Assembly: GCA_022495005.1 (NCBI GenBank)
Contig: JAGYXB010001329.1
Location: 62,001 to 126,000 of the forward strand
Length of the DNA: 64,000 nucleotides
Direction: 5' to 3'
Source of the DNA: Rhyacophila brunnea
Lineage: Eukaryota > Arthropoda > Insecta > Trichoptera > Rhyacophilidae
In this document: positions 36,594 to 48,969 of the stretch, piece after piece
Layout: every line of letters starts with the position of its first letter
Position numbering within the stretch: position 1 is the first letter of the stretch
Translations under genes and position numbers: made by a program
Notes under the pieces: generated by a model
What the model was told of the DNA's origin: nothing
What the model saw: only the letters and a program-made list of their open reading frames with translations
Databases searched by the model: none

Positions 36594-37530
36594 TTGATGA
36601 CGATAATGACGATATAAATGGGTAGGTATATAAAATCACAAATTTAAAAAAATATAGCAGTTTATATGACTAAGAAAAGTAGAATTAGGTTGGGATAACC
36701 TACATCCAGCAGTAGATTGATCTTGGTTGATGATGATAATGACAATATTATGAATGGGTGAATATAATATCAGCAATTTTGATAAATATAGCAATTCATA
36801 TGACCGTATGACTGACAGAAATACAAACAAATTAGAAAGGCCTTCATCCATCAGTGCATTGATTCAGGCTCATGATATAATATAAAAAGATATAATATAA
36901 TATCACCAATTTTGATAAATACAGTAAATCAAATGACATAAAGGAGTAGAATCAGGCTAGGGAGGCCTTTATCCAGCAGTGGATTGGTTCAAGTCGATGA
37001 TGATAAGGACGATAGAAATAGGTATAATATCACAAATTCGTTAAACCTATAGTAGTAGAATCAGGTTGCGGAACCCTTCATCCATCAGTGGATTAATTCA
37101 GGCTCATGATATAATATAAATAGATATAATATAATATCACCAATTTTGATAAATACAGCAATTCATATGACAGAAAGGAGTATAATCAGGCTATGGGAGG
37201 CCTTTATCCAGCAGTAGATTGGTTCAGGTCGATGATGATAAGGATGATAGAAATAAGTATAATATCACAAATTCGTTAAAACAAACCCTTCATCCAGCAG
37301 TGGATTGATGATGATGATGAAATTCAAGACTATCAAGAATACAATCAACGTAGAGAGGCCGTCATACAGCAGTGGATTTATTAAGGCTCGTGATAATAAT
37401 GGCATTATAAATATAGATAGGTAGATAGTATAATATCACTGATTTTGATAAATATAATAATTCATGTGTAAGTAAGGAGTATAATAAGGCTGAGGAGGCC
37501 TTCATCCAGCAATGGATAGGTCCAGATTGA
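36545..37530 (+). repeat. minisatellite, unit 2
   Basis: The same array as in unit 1 with about nine cores. One core near 37080 has been rearranged (CATCCATCAGTGGATTAATTC) relative to unit 1, and the segment around 37280 is shorter, so the arrays diverged by local exchange after the large duplication. Confidence 0.85.
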
Positions 37531-38088
37531 TGATGATAAGGATGGTAAAAATAGGTAGATATTATACAATATCACAAATTTTGTTAACTATAACAATTCG
37601 TATTAATTTATTTCATTGTTTGCAATGGCAACTTAATATGACTATATTGTAATCTATCGAAATTAGTAGCCTAATTTTATTCAATAAAAAAGAGTTCGTG
37701 AACATCCACAAAGAAGTATTTAAAAAAATCAAATTTGTTATTAATTAATAGAAAACTCATCTTACAATAAAAATGTCTTGATTGAAATTGATTATTTAAC
37801 ATGCTAATAGAAATGTCACATTTTTCGATTGTTTCTGCAAATTCTAAATTTGAATTCTGACACGTCAAATGAACTTGTTATAGGCGAAAACAATTGAAAA
37901 TCAATCATATATTTCAGTTTGACAGATAAGTGGCAGTGAAGTAGTTTTAGATTATATTTTCGTAATAATTAGTGAGGAAATATGTATTTATTTTGTGTTA
38001 AAACTCAAGAATACGCCAATGTGCTACTTACAGATTTGAATAATTTTGTGGAATATTAATTTAGATATTTTGCAATATTGATTATATA

Positions 38089-38298
38089 GAAAGTATTAAA
38101 CGACATTATAATCAATTTGAGGTACACGGACAGCAAGATGCGAAAATGTATGGTGACGGGTGTAAAACGCGATTTAAAAACGATAGTATCTGTGATTGTG
38201 TCGAGTTTTATCAGATTGTGCCCGATTCAAATGGAAGTAGATTCGGGACTCCAAAAATTGAAGTGAATTCCTTTAATAATCAACAAAGTGGTATTTAA
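38089..38298 (+). other. short open frame at the end of unit 2, unassigned
   Basis: Paralogue of the frame at 35538-35750, also without stops. Substitutions include Tyr to Cys and Leu to Arg in the 'DGxKTxFKND' part and Arg-Ile to Gly-Thr near the C-terminus. Confidence 0.3.
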
Positions 38299-38609
38299 AT
38301 AAAAAAGTTGACGTATTTTCCAAAATCTCTTAGGATAATAATATATAGGAGATAATGCATATCATTTTAAGCTAATTCGACTTGCCGTAACGCTTTATAA
38401 GTAGATGGCCATTATCGCTAGCAATGGAAATAATAAACACGGGTTTTATTATGTTATTTGCCATACACTTGCCCAAGAATGCTAGATTGTTTATCTATTT
38501 ATTCACTTTCAATGCACTATCACTAGATTGCCGTATGGTATATGTATGTACAATCATAAGTATTATTTACTGATAATAGTGATAAAATGCTTTGTGAACG
38601 GCTTACCTG

Positions 38610-39044
38610 GAAGCAGGGTTGTCAACCATTTCTGAGACAATATGGTTTTAATTTGGAATGTTTCTTGCTAAAAAATAACTTGCAGATCGAGACGTTTATT
38701 TGCTTTAGCTTTTCTTCTATTGTTTTTCAGTGTACATTGAATCCGTAAATATTCAAACATGTGAGCTCTTTCTTTTAGCTTGCCTTTTGACTACTTTCTT
38801 TTTCATTTCCTTCACAATGTATCACGAATTAAATCGGCGATTACATTTTTATAGTTTTTTAACCAAACGTCTATGAATTAAAATTTTTACATGCGTGGTA
38901 GGTATTTGGGCTCTAAAATTTCAGAAGATATTGCGTCCAGTCTGTGGGTCTATTCTATACTTATCGACCCCTAAAGTGATAAAGTGATAAATATTATCAA
39001 ACTTGCGGTTGAAAACGGTGATTACGGGACGGCTGGCAACCCTA
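38610..39044. mobile_element. hAT-like MITE with exact 8-bp target duplication
   Basis: CTTACCTG occurs at 38602-38609 and 39045-39052. The ends are CAGGGTTGTCAACC (after four extra bases, GAAG) and, inverted, TAGGGTTGCCAGCC. The element is 435 bp and non-coding; the minus frame at 38921-39121 runs through its right half. Confidence 0.85.
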
Positions 39045-39326
39045 CTTACCTGCAGCCGATAAAGTGATACAATTTCGCATGAGCTGATAACAAAATAAAT
39101 ATTAAAGAGATAATAATTCATAACTGAGTATGTTTTCTCATTAACTAAGTATTTTTGTGTAATATTTACTAGAGCATTTATTTAAAGAAAAATATTTTCG
39201 ACATTGAAACACTAGTTAGGTCGAGCATTGTTTTTTTGTCAATTAGCAAGACATATCAATGACAGTGTCACTGCTGTTCTCTATAATAGCAGGCATCATG
39301 TCCTACTTCAAGTAGGCTGTGATTTA

Positions 39327-39571
39327 CTTTTTTCTCTTTTTTCCATGTCCGATCCTAATATGATCATATTATGGGCTTCCACAGCGTGGAGGTTTGTGTT
39401 AGCAGATTTTGTTTTTACGAGAAATGGATGTCAGCCACTTGCTCAACCTATTATTCCATACTCTGACTCATACACAAATTGAAAAACAATATGTGTACTT
39501 GCCAGACCCAGGATTCGAACCTGGGACCCACGACGCTATAGTCCGACGATTAAGCCGCGCGGCCAGCGTGG
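39327..39571 (-). mobile_element. tRNA-derived SINE, copy 2
   Basis: Reading on the minus strand, the head is CCACGCTGGCCGCGCGGCTT (A box), followed by the B box GGTTCGAATCC, the body with GGTTGAGCAAGTGGCTGACA and the tail ATGATCATATTAGGATCGGA. Flanks GGCTGTGATTTACT and GGCTGATCTACT may be a decayed target duplication. Confidence 0.88.
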
Positions 39572-42119
39572 CTGATCTACTATCCAGTATCAAAACTGGC
39601 AGTGATCTCCCACATTCTCCTATGCTCATTCAACTCAAAGAAACGTATTTTTGGCTGACATTGACGCGTTACAAATTAAACAACACTTACCTTTCACCAA
39701 AAAGAAATATGTACTCAATTTCTCATTCGTTGTTAAAATTGTGGCTTCGTGTGGGTACTCATTGCATTCATCGTCAAACTATTCCATTAGTGTCTAAAGA
39801 GCTTATTGCTCGACGGTAAAAGGAGACTAGATCTCAGTTTAAAATACGGGGATTCACATATTCCCTTTCTCTCCCTAACACAGTAGGTCGTGAGTGATTC
39901 AATACGAATTCATCGTGGTTAATTGAACAATCTAATGCAATCATATTTTATAATAACATAAATACACGGTTTTTTTTTTACATTTTCACTACCAACTCAA
40001 TTCCTAGCCCGTATTGCGATCGACGAAGATCTATCTCGCGATCGACACGTTAGACATGTCTGCTCAACACAATGGATCAGACTTTTTATGAATCGGTTGC
40101 TTAACGGATAAATCATTCGACCAGCAAGCAATTGTTGTATGTTCGAATCCCACTCCGATGAAGATTTTCCTAATAGGTATGTTTATTTTTTTTATTGTGT
40201 TAACTGTCAATGGTGGGACTGCATTGTATTATTGATTAATTTAATAAAACGCAATTTTTTTTAGTACTTATTCCACTTGTATTATTTAATAAATCTGGAT
40301 CCTTCAGAGGGACATTTTCAACTGAATAATATTTATAAAACAGGTACTTATTTAACAAAACAATTCAGAAAGCGACACAAATAATTTATCAATACATTGC
40401 ACTATCCGTCCAATAATATGTAGTATGTTTCTGAGATCATAATAATAAAATAACGCTACATTCTTAAATGTTGTGTATATTCAGTATACGTTCAATGAAA
40501 AATATTTAAACGCAAACTTAATAATAATAACATTCAAATGTTAAAAATAAATTCCTACATTGTCACTTCATTCATAAAACCAACACTGAGCGAGATATAA
40601 AAACCTGGAGATAAAAAGTCTTACGATTAAACATTCTTCTTGGCTAAAGTAACGTGATACTAAAACGTTGGAAAAGTGCTCGGATTCCTTCACAAGAGAC
40701 GACGTAAGCAACAGGTAAATATTTCGAGTGGCCTTTGATAGGGGATAGGTACGTAAGCACTCCACGGAAATCGATCACATACTTTGTCGGGAAACGGCGA
40801 GAGAGGAAAACAAGATTAAACTCTGAATGAGATTTTTGTATGCAATATACAACGTAGTTACAACATTGTTATAGACTCGCATGGAGTTGACATGATAAGA
40901 GAAGTTATATGGAAAATGAACGAGCTGCCAAGGGGAAAATGAATATTGTGTATTGAGTACCTATTTGTAAGGAATATTTATCAGGAAAAACACTTCACGT
41001 AACATTACGGGGGTGTACAAGAAATACGATAATATAATAACTTACAAAGAAATAATATATTTAAGAGCATATTGTATTAACAATGCCATAAATTATTGTG
41101 CATTCGAATCGTAATTTGTGGATTATTTCGTTCGTAAATCACACGTTTAAAATATACAAAAACCCATGGTAGTAAAATAAAATAAAACACTAATTCCTAA
41201 GCAAATTGCAAACGGCTCGATAGTATCTTGCGAAACTAATATAGGTACTGAGGATAGCGTCGCCAAAGAAAGGCAAATAGAGCGAGCTACGTTAATGCAA
41301 TAATTAGGAATACGAGAAATCATTTTGCTTTTTATAAAGCGATTGATTTCGGATTTGTGTCACGTGTGTTTATTTATGTAATTTATATTTTATGCCTGAT
41401 TTTTAAATTTCATAGATAGCGTATGTATGTTGAGTATGTGTTTCCATCTTGCCTATACTTAAAGTGTTTTATCAGTGCTATGTATCTGAAACAGTGACCT
41501 TACCGTGAGGCGTAAACAGTGTAAACCCCAATTATTCAGATCATGGATTTATGCTAGTATTACTCGAGTGACAAGTTATTTATTAAAATCCTTTAATCGA
41601 GTCAATCCACTTTGATAATTTTTTCGATCGAGTAGTGACCTCCATCTCCTCTCACTAAACACCAAATAAACCGCGAGACAAGTCGAATAGTCAAGTTCAT
41701 TTTAGTTGTCGCTAAAATGTCATTTTGTTGGAGTGCTCAAAAATCAGACAATCATAAATCAATAGGTACCTACCTATATCAGAAAATTAAAACAGCTCTC
41801 CCTCATTCTTGTTGAAAAGTATACTTTGTGATGTCCTAATAATTCTAATTCATCGATAAGAACATTTTTGTAGTTCCTGGTGCATCTCTATTATTGATTT
41901 CACTTTCTTACCCACATTCTCTTTTCTTTTCCCTCGCCAATTTCTTCATTCATTTCTTATAATATAGTCATAACTCATAACAAATAAATGTATTCATTTA
42001 TTGATGTAAGTAGGTACTTAGCTTGATATGCCAGTGAGCCACGCACTAATCCTAATGTGTGTGCTGTATTCGGACACTTTACACGGATCACTCGCAACAC
42101 GATTAAAATACTAGCATAA
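39572..42119. other. unannotated stretch with a tRNA-like B box
   Basis: At about 40085-40165 a tRNA-like segment ends in TGTTCGAATCCCAC. About 280 bp later the string AATAACGCTACATTCTTAAA is shared with 14298. This may be an old SINE. Nothing else is supported. Confidence 0.3.
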
Positions 42120-42149
42120 TCAGAACTAGACTTAAGACAAGTTCAAAAA

Positions 42150-42415
42150 CTACGAGTAGCATAACGTTGCACGGAAAGGTGCGTGTTGGGCATAACGCGG
42201 AAAGACGACAAAAGAAAATAATGTATAAGGAGGAAGACAAGAGTACGCGGCGTGATAGATGTGGCACTAAACGACCACAATGACACTCTAAAACCCTATG
42301 TAGTCGACGAATACATCAACATGTGAATGTAGGACGTATCAGTAAAGAGCGGATGAAACTATGGGAAACTTCCATTCAGCTATAGATCGACCCCAGTGAA
42401 TGATGATGAAATAAC
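42150..42415 (+). pseudogene. RTE-type LINE 3' remnant
   Basis: Related to the remnant at 4690-5096: it shares GTGTTGGGCATAACGCGGAAAG, ACACTCTAAAACCC and a tail reading KERMKLWETSIQL-stop-IDPSE followed by GATGATGA. A deletion has removed the middle. Confidence 0.6.
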
Positions 42416-43095
42416 TGTAAGTATACAGTAGAGGTGATCAGCATTTACTTGTAACATTTAGATAGGTAAATAAATACTAAGTACCTAGTTATATTTTGAC
42501 GCAACTAGATAGAATTCGAATTCAATTTTCACCAGTTTCCAGTACCTACGTACCTCCTTACTTTTATTATTTTTCACTTCTAAATTTCGCAACAACAAAT
42601 TATTTATCTCCACTCGAATGGCGCTGTGACGGACGGATTCATTTTTTACGCAACGGTAATAATGCCTATCAGATTTTTAAAACATTCCGCATTTTTGCGC
42701 TTAACTGTTACTACTAAGAAAATTGATGATCCGTAAGGTAAATAAATGGTCGTTGGTATAATCGATTACTTGCACATCATAAACCCATCACTAACAAAAC
42801 GATGATTACAAATCAAAAATAGACGCAATCCAAAATATCATCTTTTCAGCCACTCAGTATTGTGTACATAATCTGGTGTTCCAAATAAAAAACGTGATGT
42901 CAATTAATAGTTTACATAGGTACTTAAATCAGGAAAAAATATTAAAATATGACGCTGAAGGTCGGGGATTCCAAATGTTGATAATAAATAACAATTTTCT
43001 TTTTCCAACGAATAAATTGCGTAATAAGTAACGCAATTTAGAAAGCGCTTCAGTGATTATTGTAAAAAAAATATTAATTAATTTCGTCGCAGTTA
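42416..43095. other. unannotated stretch
   Basis: Nothing supported. Confidence 0.35.
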
Positions 43096-43100
43096 GATAA

Positions 43101-43175
43101 GACAAGTATAACTTAGTGGTCAGAGCACGCGGGCGCGAATCCCGGGGACGCAGGTTTGAATCCTGCTGGGTGTCG
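43101..43175 (+). repeat. tRNA-like sequence, degenerate
   Basis: Has an A-box-like TAACTTAGTGGTCAGAGCA and a T arm GCAGG-TTTGAAT-CCTGC, but the acceptor stem has two mismatched pairs and the anticodon loop lacks the invariant U33. This is a tRNA pseudogene or SINE head, not a working tRNA. A weaker B-box-like site (GGTTCCAAATCCC) lies at about 47561. Confidence 0.45.
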
Positions 43176-43456
43176 TATTTTGTTCAAAAGGATTTTTTCT
43201 AGTGGTTATATATTTGAAATTATGTATGTTCATAATGATGTTTCTTTATGTGAAAAGAAAAGCTGGATAAGTTGTATATATTGATAAATAATTTAATATG
43301 CCAAATTAATTATACTTAATGCATTATATTATGCATAATGAGAAAGGGGCGAGTCGAATCAATGACGCCGAATTAGTAAATATCGCACATAAATTTATCA
43401 AAAATTCAAGCCTCTTTTGACAAGCTGAAAAGATACGATCGACAGAAATATCAGGT

Positions 43457-44104
43457 ACCTAGAGCGGAAACATTTGTCATAACTAAAATTTCCTTAGCAG
43501 AAAACACTATGCAGAAACATTGTCCTTAGTTAAGATCATTTCTATTGAAAATAATACCATATTTAAAAATTCTCTTTCCTATACTTTAGGTAAATTATTT
43601 TATAATTGTTAAACAATGACAAAAATATGACAACTGCATTTTATAAATGCAATAACTATAAAAACATATTAATATTTAATTATAATACTCTTATGTTTCC
43701 GTTATATGTCATTATACGTGATTCCACAGGCACCGCAAGATATTTTTTTAACATGGTAACACTAGCGTCAGGTGTCATTCTATCATCTGGCATCTTGTAT
43801 TTCTGCGGGCTGGCGTATAAAAGTAAAATAATATTCTGCAAGTACATGCCAAACGAATTAACACTATCAATATACATATTGAGATTCATTGTTAAATGAA
43901 TTTGAGTGTATGGACTGTTTTATAGACATGCGAATTTATTTTGACAGCAGCTGTCAGTGGTAAATGGTAATACAGAAGGGGCGTGTTCATAACAAAAGTA
44001 GTCTATGGTTAAGGATTCCTTAACTCAATACTCAGGATTGTCTATAGTTAAGTCATGCTTTTCGGCGACTTATCTTAGGATCGAAATCTTAGAATGTGCG
44101 TGCC
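43457..44104 (+). repeat. interspersed repeat family C, copy 1
   Basis: ~650 bp from ACCTAGAGCGGAAAC to TCTTAGAATGTGCGTGCC, closely matched in reverse at 58085-58742. The minus strand carries an open frame of 69 codons (43889-43680) with 63 of 69 residues the same in the other copy. The right part has the dyad AAGGATTCCTTAAC. Probably a non-autonomous DNA element; its class is unknown. Confidence 0.8.
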
Positions 44105-45246
44105 GCTCCTCGATCTGATAAGCGTATAAAGAATATAGAATATTCCATCCAGCAGTAGATTTACAACTGGTGTTTGAGATGAAAGTCTCCCACCCATATA
44201 ATCCACGGCCACTGGTGTATTCATTTTTTATTGTAAAGACATTATTATCGATGGAAATCTGGTTATTAAAATTCGATGATTTTTATCACTGTCCCAATGT
44301 CCATCCACTGATGTCCATCCACTGATTCATTCTGCTAACTTTTATCGCATAGTTAATGACGTGTGACCCACAATATTATAATCGTGCAGGCAGGTAGTTA
44401 ACTTTAGTCATGGTTACGTCTTGTTTATTACCGCGACTGTTTCTCTGGTTCTCTCCATGCGAATTGCATTTGCTAAATTGCACGTATTTTGGTTTTATAT
44501 TACTTAATACACTCCACTCCGCAGAGATGGATTCATAAATGCGAAATTAATTGAATTGTGCCGGTTGTGCAGTGCGGCTTTGAATTTTATATCTGGTGCA
44601 GAGCTATTTCCAATTACTGCGGAGTCTAGTTTTTCAGTAATGGAAAAATTTTGAAATTATTGCTGCGTGTGACCCACAGTTACAAATAATGGCACTGATC
44701 ACAATTATCTCATCATAACCTACCATAATACGGCACCTAGTACTTATTATATTTAGGTAGGTACTTACTACAACAATTTATATTTTTTTTAAAATTGGAA
44801 AATATTAAACATAAAACTTTGCCTTCATCTATATAAAAAAACTCCGTCAATTGCAGTTGCGTTTTATTGAATGGTAAATGATAGAATATGTATAGATAAT
44901 CGATTAAATTAATTAATTATATATATAATTATAAAAATTAATAAATTAATACTGAAACAAACTGTTATAGTATAAGTTACATATTTAAGTGTGTGTTGTG
45001 TATATTCTTACAGCAAGTCCATATTTCATCAAGAAATAATATAATAAATTCTCAGTGGTTTAAATTTATCCGCATTCTCACAATGATTATTACGCATTAT
45101 TAGCATAAGATCGAATGAATCAGCAATTTTGTGCAACAATGAGTAAGTACTTATATCTTTGAAACCTGTCTGTCTTCCCTGGCCTATATTCTACCATCCA
45201 ATATATTAATGAAATTGCGACAGCTTCAGTTTGACGCACTCCTGAG
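44105..45246. other. unannotated stretch
   Basis: CATCCAGCAGTAGATTTACA at 44148 looks like a bare RTE tail. GTCCATCCACTGAT is repeated in tandem at 44309-44333. No gene. Confidence 0.35.
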
Positions 45247-45934
45247 TAGGGAATCCAATCCCGAGCCAAAATTCTGATCCCGGGATTGGCATTTTTTCGA
45301 TTGTTAATATAAAATTTTTATATTTACAAATATCATTGATAAAATCGGTCAAAAATAAATCTAGTATAATTTATACTATTTAAGACATTTATTGTTAATA
45401 TTGTATACCTACGTTCAATCTTGGAAATACACAAGTTTAATGGAGTAAATAATATTGTAATATAAATAATAATGTGAATTTAATAGGAGATTGCTGTTTC
45501 TGATAGTAAAGACTTAATGAATGGCTTGGCGAGATTTAAAATAGTAAAGCAAATAATCATGGCGTACTTATGGCCTTTCCGCTTCATAAATCTAATTAGT
45601 CAGCCAAATATGAAACTGCCGTAAAACGTATGATATCATGGTGGAATTACTTTGTTAAAAGTGCGAAGCATTATTTTTTTCCAATCTTTCTCATTTTTAA
45701 TAATTTATGTGAAAAAATAAAATGAATCGGCTATCTACACATGGGTATAAATCAAACTTCATTCAAACTCAGTTTATTTATAATGTAGTTATTTTATTAC
45801 AAGTATGTTTTCTGTTATATTTCGCTTTTATTTTATTTTCCATAAAAATTGATAAAAAAATCAATCCCGAAATCCCGGGATTATGTTTATCAATCCCGGG
45901 ATTCATGGGTATCGAAAATAGCTCGGGATCGCTA
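45247..45934. mobile_element. hAT-like element with exact 8-bp target duplication
   Basis: CTCCTGAG is duplicated at 45239-45246 and 45935-45942. The left end TAGGGAATCCAATCCCGAGC and the inverted right end TAGCGATCCCGAGC agree apart from a short insertion. Subterminal ATCCCGGGATT dyads occur on both sides. 688 bp with no transposase; the 77-aa frame at 45722 is AT-driven. Confidence 0.9.
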
Positions 45935-45942
45935 CTCCTGAG

Positions 45943-48512
45943 AACTAATACATAGATTGGAAAGCAAATTCTTCGAAATTACGAATCGATTAAAAAACTT
46001 CTCTATAATTTTTTACCGAATATATTAACAAAATACATAATAATTTTTAAAACACAAAACAGAACATGAAGAAATATGAACAGCCCGTGAAAAATTAAAA
46101 CATTCATTTTTGTCGTATCTATTTATTAATTAAATTCTTATAAAACTTAAGTTTATAAAAGAAATATAAATATAAATATTTAATATATACCTATAATGTT
46201 GCCCATTTGGCGTAAAAATCTGATTTTATCTGCTTGATTTTGATAATCATGCACAACTACACAGAATTATTAAACTCATTATTTCGTTGTACCTAGTCCT
46301 CCAAGCATTTTGAACATATTATATTGATTAAGACGAGATTTACCTAGCTATATATAGCACCGAGTTGAATCCCGTTTAATTGAGGCTTTCCAGCGATTAG
46401 GAATGCAGATATTATATGATTTATTTTTATTTATACTTTTACGGCGTATTGAAAACCTGTGTTATTAAAAATCTATGCAGCATAATATAGAGATGCGATA
46501 ATAAAATTTCAATATTAAATGTTATATTTTTCCAGAAATGTCATAGTTCTGTTTATCGGTGTTCTGTTTTGTCACCGTTCTGTTATAGTATGTATGTTTG
46601 TTCATGGAACCAAGTCAATATTCACAAACAAACTAAAGCCAAACATTTTATAAACGTGTTGATAGGTAGATAGATAAATACTTAATTAATATTACAGGAT
46701 TTGCAAATTTCCGCCACTGGCGGCTTATAATTCGTTAATTAGAGTAATCTATACCTAACTACTCAGGTACCTTTGAAAATAATTAACATTCAGTTTTAAT
46801 TTTTAATCAACTAAGTGTCTCATGTTGCATGTTGATACCTAGTGTTAATATATATATGACACACATGAGAAAACTTAACGTACATATGAAAAATAAATAG
46901 ATACGTTACCGCTATATTCAACGAGTTTAGATAAACACTTTTGGTGAAATGAATGTAAAATGATAACAAAAATTATTTGTTAATAAATTAATGGAATTTT
47001 AAAATGCATAATAAAGGTTATTAAAATGTTGTTTTATAGTCAAAACTCGATTATGTCTTTCACAGTGAAATACAGTATGATCATGGCCACTTGATGTGTC
47101 TCTACGGTATTCTAGGGTTAATGGCGAAGAAATAGAAAACGTAAAGTACATACTGCTATAGGTATTGATACTCATATTGTTAACATTGAATCATAAAGCA
47201 TCAAGTCAATTTAAATGTTGTAAGTACAGAATACACAATTAATTTGCAAGAATGCCTTAGGTATATTATTCTTGTGTATCGTGATAAAAGTTAAAATAAC
47301 CAATACAGACCCAACATTGTTTCTATCTATGGATATGAATTTATATAACTTTGAAAGGGCTATTTGAAAAAACTTTACCTCACATGATCCGAGCGTGTAA
47401 TTACATTTACGTCAACAGGTGGCGAACATCGCTATAATTAAACGCAAGATAATAACCTAAAAACTATAGATGGCGTCACGTATGTTATTTTTTTTGTAAC
47501 ATCCTTGTACTCAGTGGCTTGAGAACTCGCCCGGCAAGTGAAAGATGTGGTTCCAAATCCCAGCCGTTTCAAGATTTTATTTCATAAAAAATATTCTTAT
47601 GTATTTAAAATCTACCTATTTTCAACAAAGAATACTACATTCTTAATTTATGTTCAATCTTGAATAAATAATACACCGAAATTTGAGTTTGTATGAAATA
47701 CACGATATAATCATCCATGGAATATGTAAATAACTAGATAATAATATAATGTACTACGATATACTGAGAATATAATGATGTTTTAATCAAATTATTTATC
47801 GTAAGAAGAGAGAATATGAGTCAGTACTTAAGTAGGTGTATCTCATATTCAGGCATTGTTTAGTGATTCCACATTTTCCCTCGCATTAATAATATTAATG
47901 TAAAAAGGTCTAAATAAGCGGCCAATTATCTGAAAAGAAATAATAACTTAGCTGGTAAAATAGTGAAGTTTTGCTGGATAAATAAATTAAAAATGTCTAA
48001 ATCGCAGGTGCTGTTCGAGAATAATTTGCATAAAACGCTCATTGGACCTGTATTATTTATTGTTCTTACTTGAACGCCTTCCTCTGTGCTCACAAAACAT
48101 ACTATATAATATGTAACTAAGTTTTTTTATTATTTCATTACAGGTGAACTTTTAAAAATACATATTAATTATTTATCTTGGTTCATTGAGAAACAACTGA
48201 ATTGTTTTATTCATAGATAAACAGAAGGGCACCTTGTGATTTTAAACGATTAAAACAGGTCTCCATTGGTATACGATACAGATTTTATAACACGTTCCAT
48301 ATTATACAAGTAGTTAAGTTCAAATCGGTTAGCAACTGAATAATCCAAATACAATTGGTCGAGAAGTCCCTAGCGACGTGATGTATCTATTACTCATTCG
48401 GTGTAGAAATAAAGATACGCTTGGACGAGCTTTAAGATAAAATAAGATCCACATGCTTGGTGTTGTTGAAGCATAGTGATTTACTTATTTTCATAAGGTT
48501 AACAAATTTTTA
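45943..48512. other. unannotated stretch
   Basis: No gene. See the tRNA-like entry at 43101 for the weak B box near 47561; ACTACATTCTTAAT near 47628 is the distant match to the 14298/40449 repeat. Confidence 0.3.
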
Positions 48513-48934
48513 CAACGTTTTTCTTAGGCCGTATTCTTATTTGTCCGGTGGTTGTTTGTCCGGTACAAATCTTGCAATCGATTTTTAACTAACTTCCCGA
48601 CTAGATAGACATTTGAAACTTTTAGAATATATCAGAACACGATGCCAATGCATTTTTTAATACTTTTAGCCATCTTTAAGTAGAATTGAATTCATTTTTA
48701 GTTCATTCTGTTTTGTATGAAAAGTTATTTCGATACCATTATTGGTTACTAGGGGGTCCTAGCAACTAAATTATTATATAAATAATAAATAATATATACG
48801 TGCGTTACTGTGGAAATCAATATGAAGTGACATTTCATTATTCAGTATATCTATCAAGTACCTACACATTTTTTTGATCGTTTAAGCTAGTCAAGTCAAG
48901 ATTATATGATTCAACAGAAAATTTAAAAACGTTG
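48513..48934 (-). mobile_element. MITE family B, copy 2
   Basis: CAACGTTTTTC ... TAAAAACGTTG with TA on both sides, 422 bp. It is in the opposite orientation to the copy at 30674, and the shared AATTACAAGAT outside its far end is at 48954-48968. Confidence 0.8.
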
Positions 48935-48969
48935 TATATAAAAAGTTATTTTAATCTTGTAATTATTAC

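Larger units (their letters stand above)
35804..38352 (+). repeat. tandem duplication, unit 2 (~2,549 bp)
   Basis: Second copy, beginning at the internal ACTAGCTGAGCC and ending in the same TATATAGGAGA as unit 1. Only the single base A links the two ends at the junction, so unequal exchange over long homology is not needed for the first event. Confidence 0.92.

Noticed and set aside
33284..38352. CRISPR-like array in the minisatellite
   Set aside because: Units are diverged, unequal in length, contain a LINE-tail core, and the sequence is clearly animal nuclear DNA.
43101..43175. Functional tRNA gene
   Set aside because: The T arm is good, but the acceptor stem has mismatches and the anticodon loop lacks U33.
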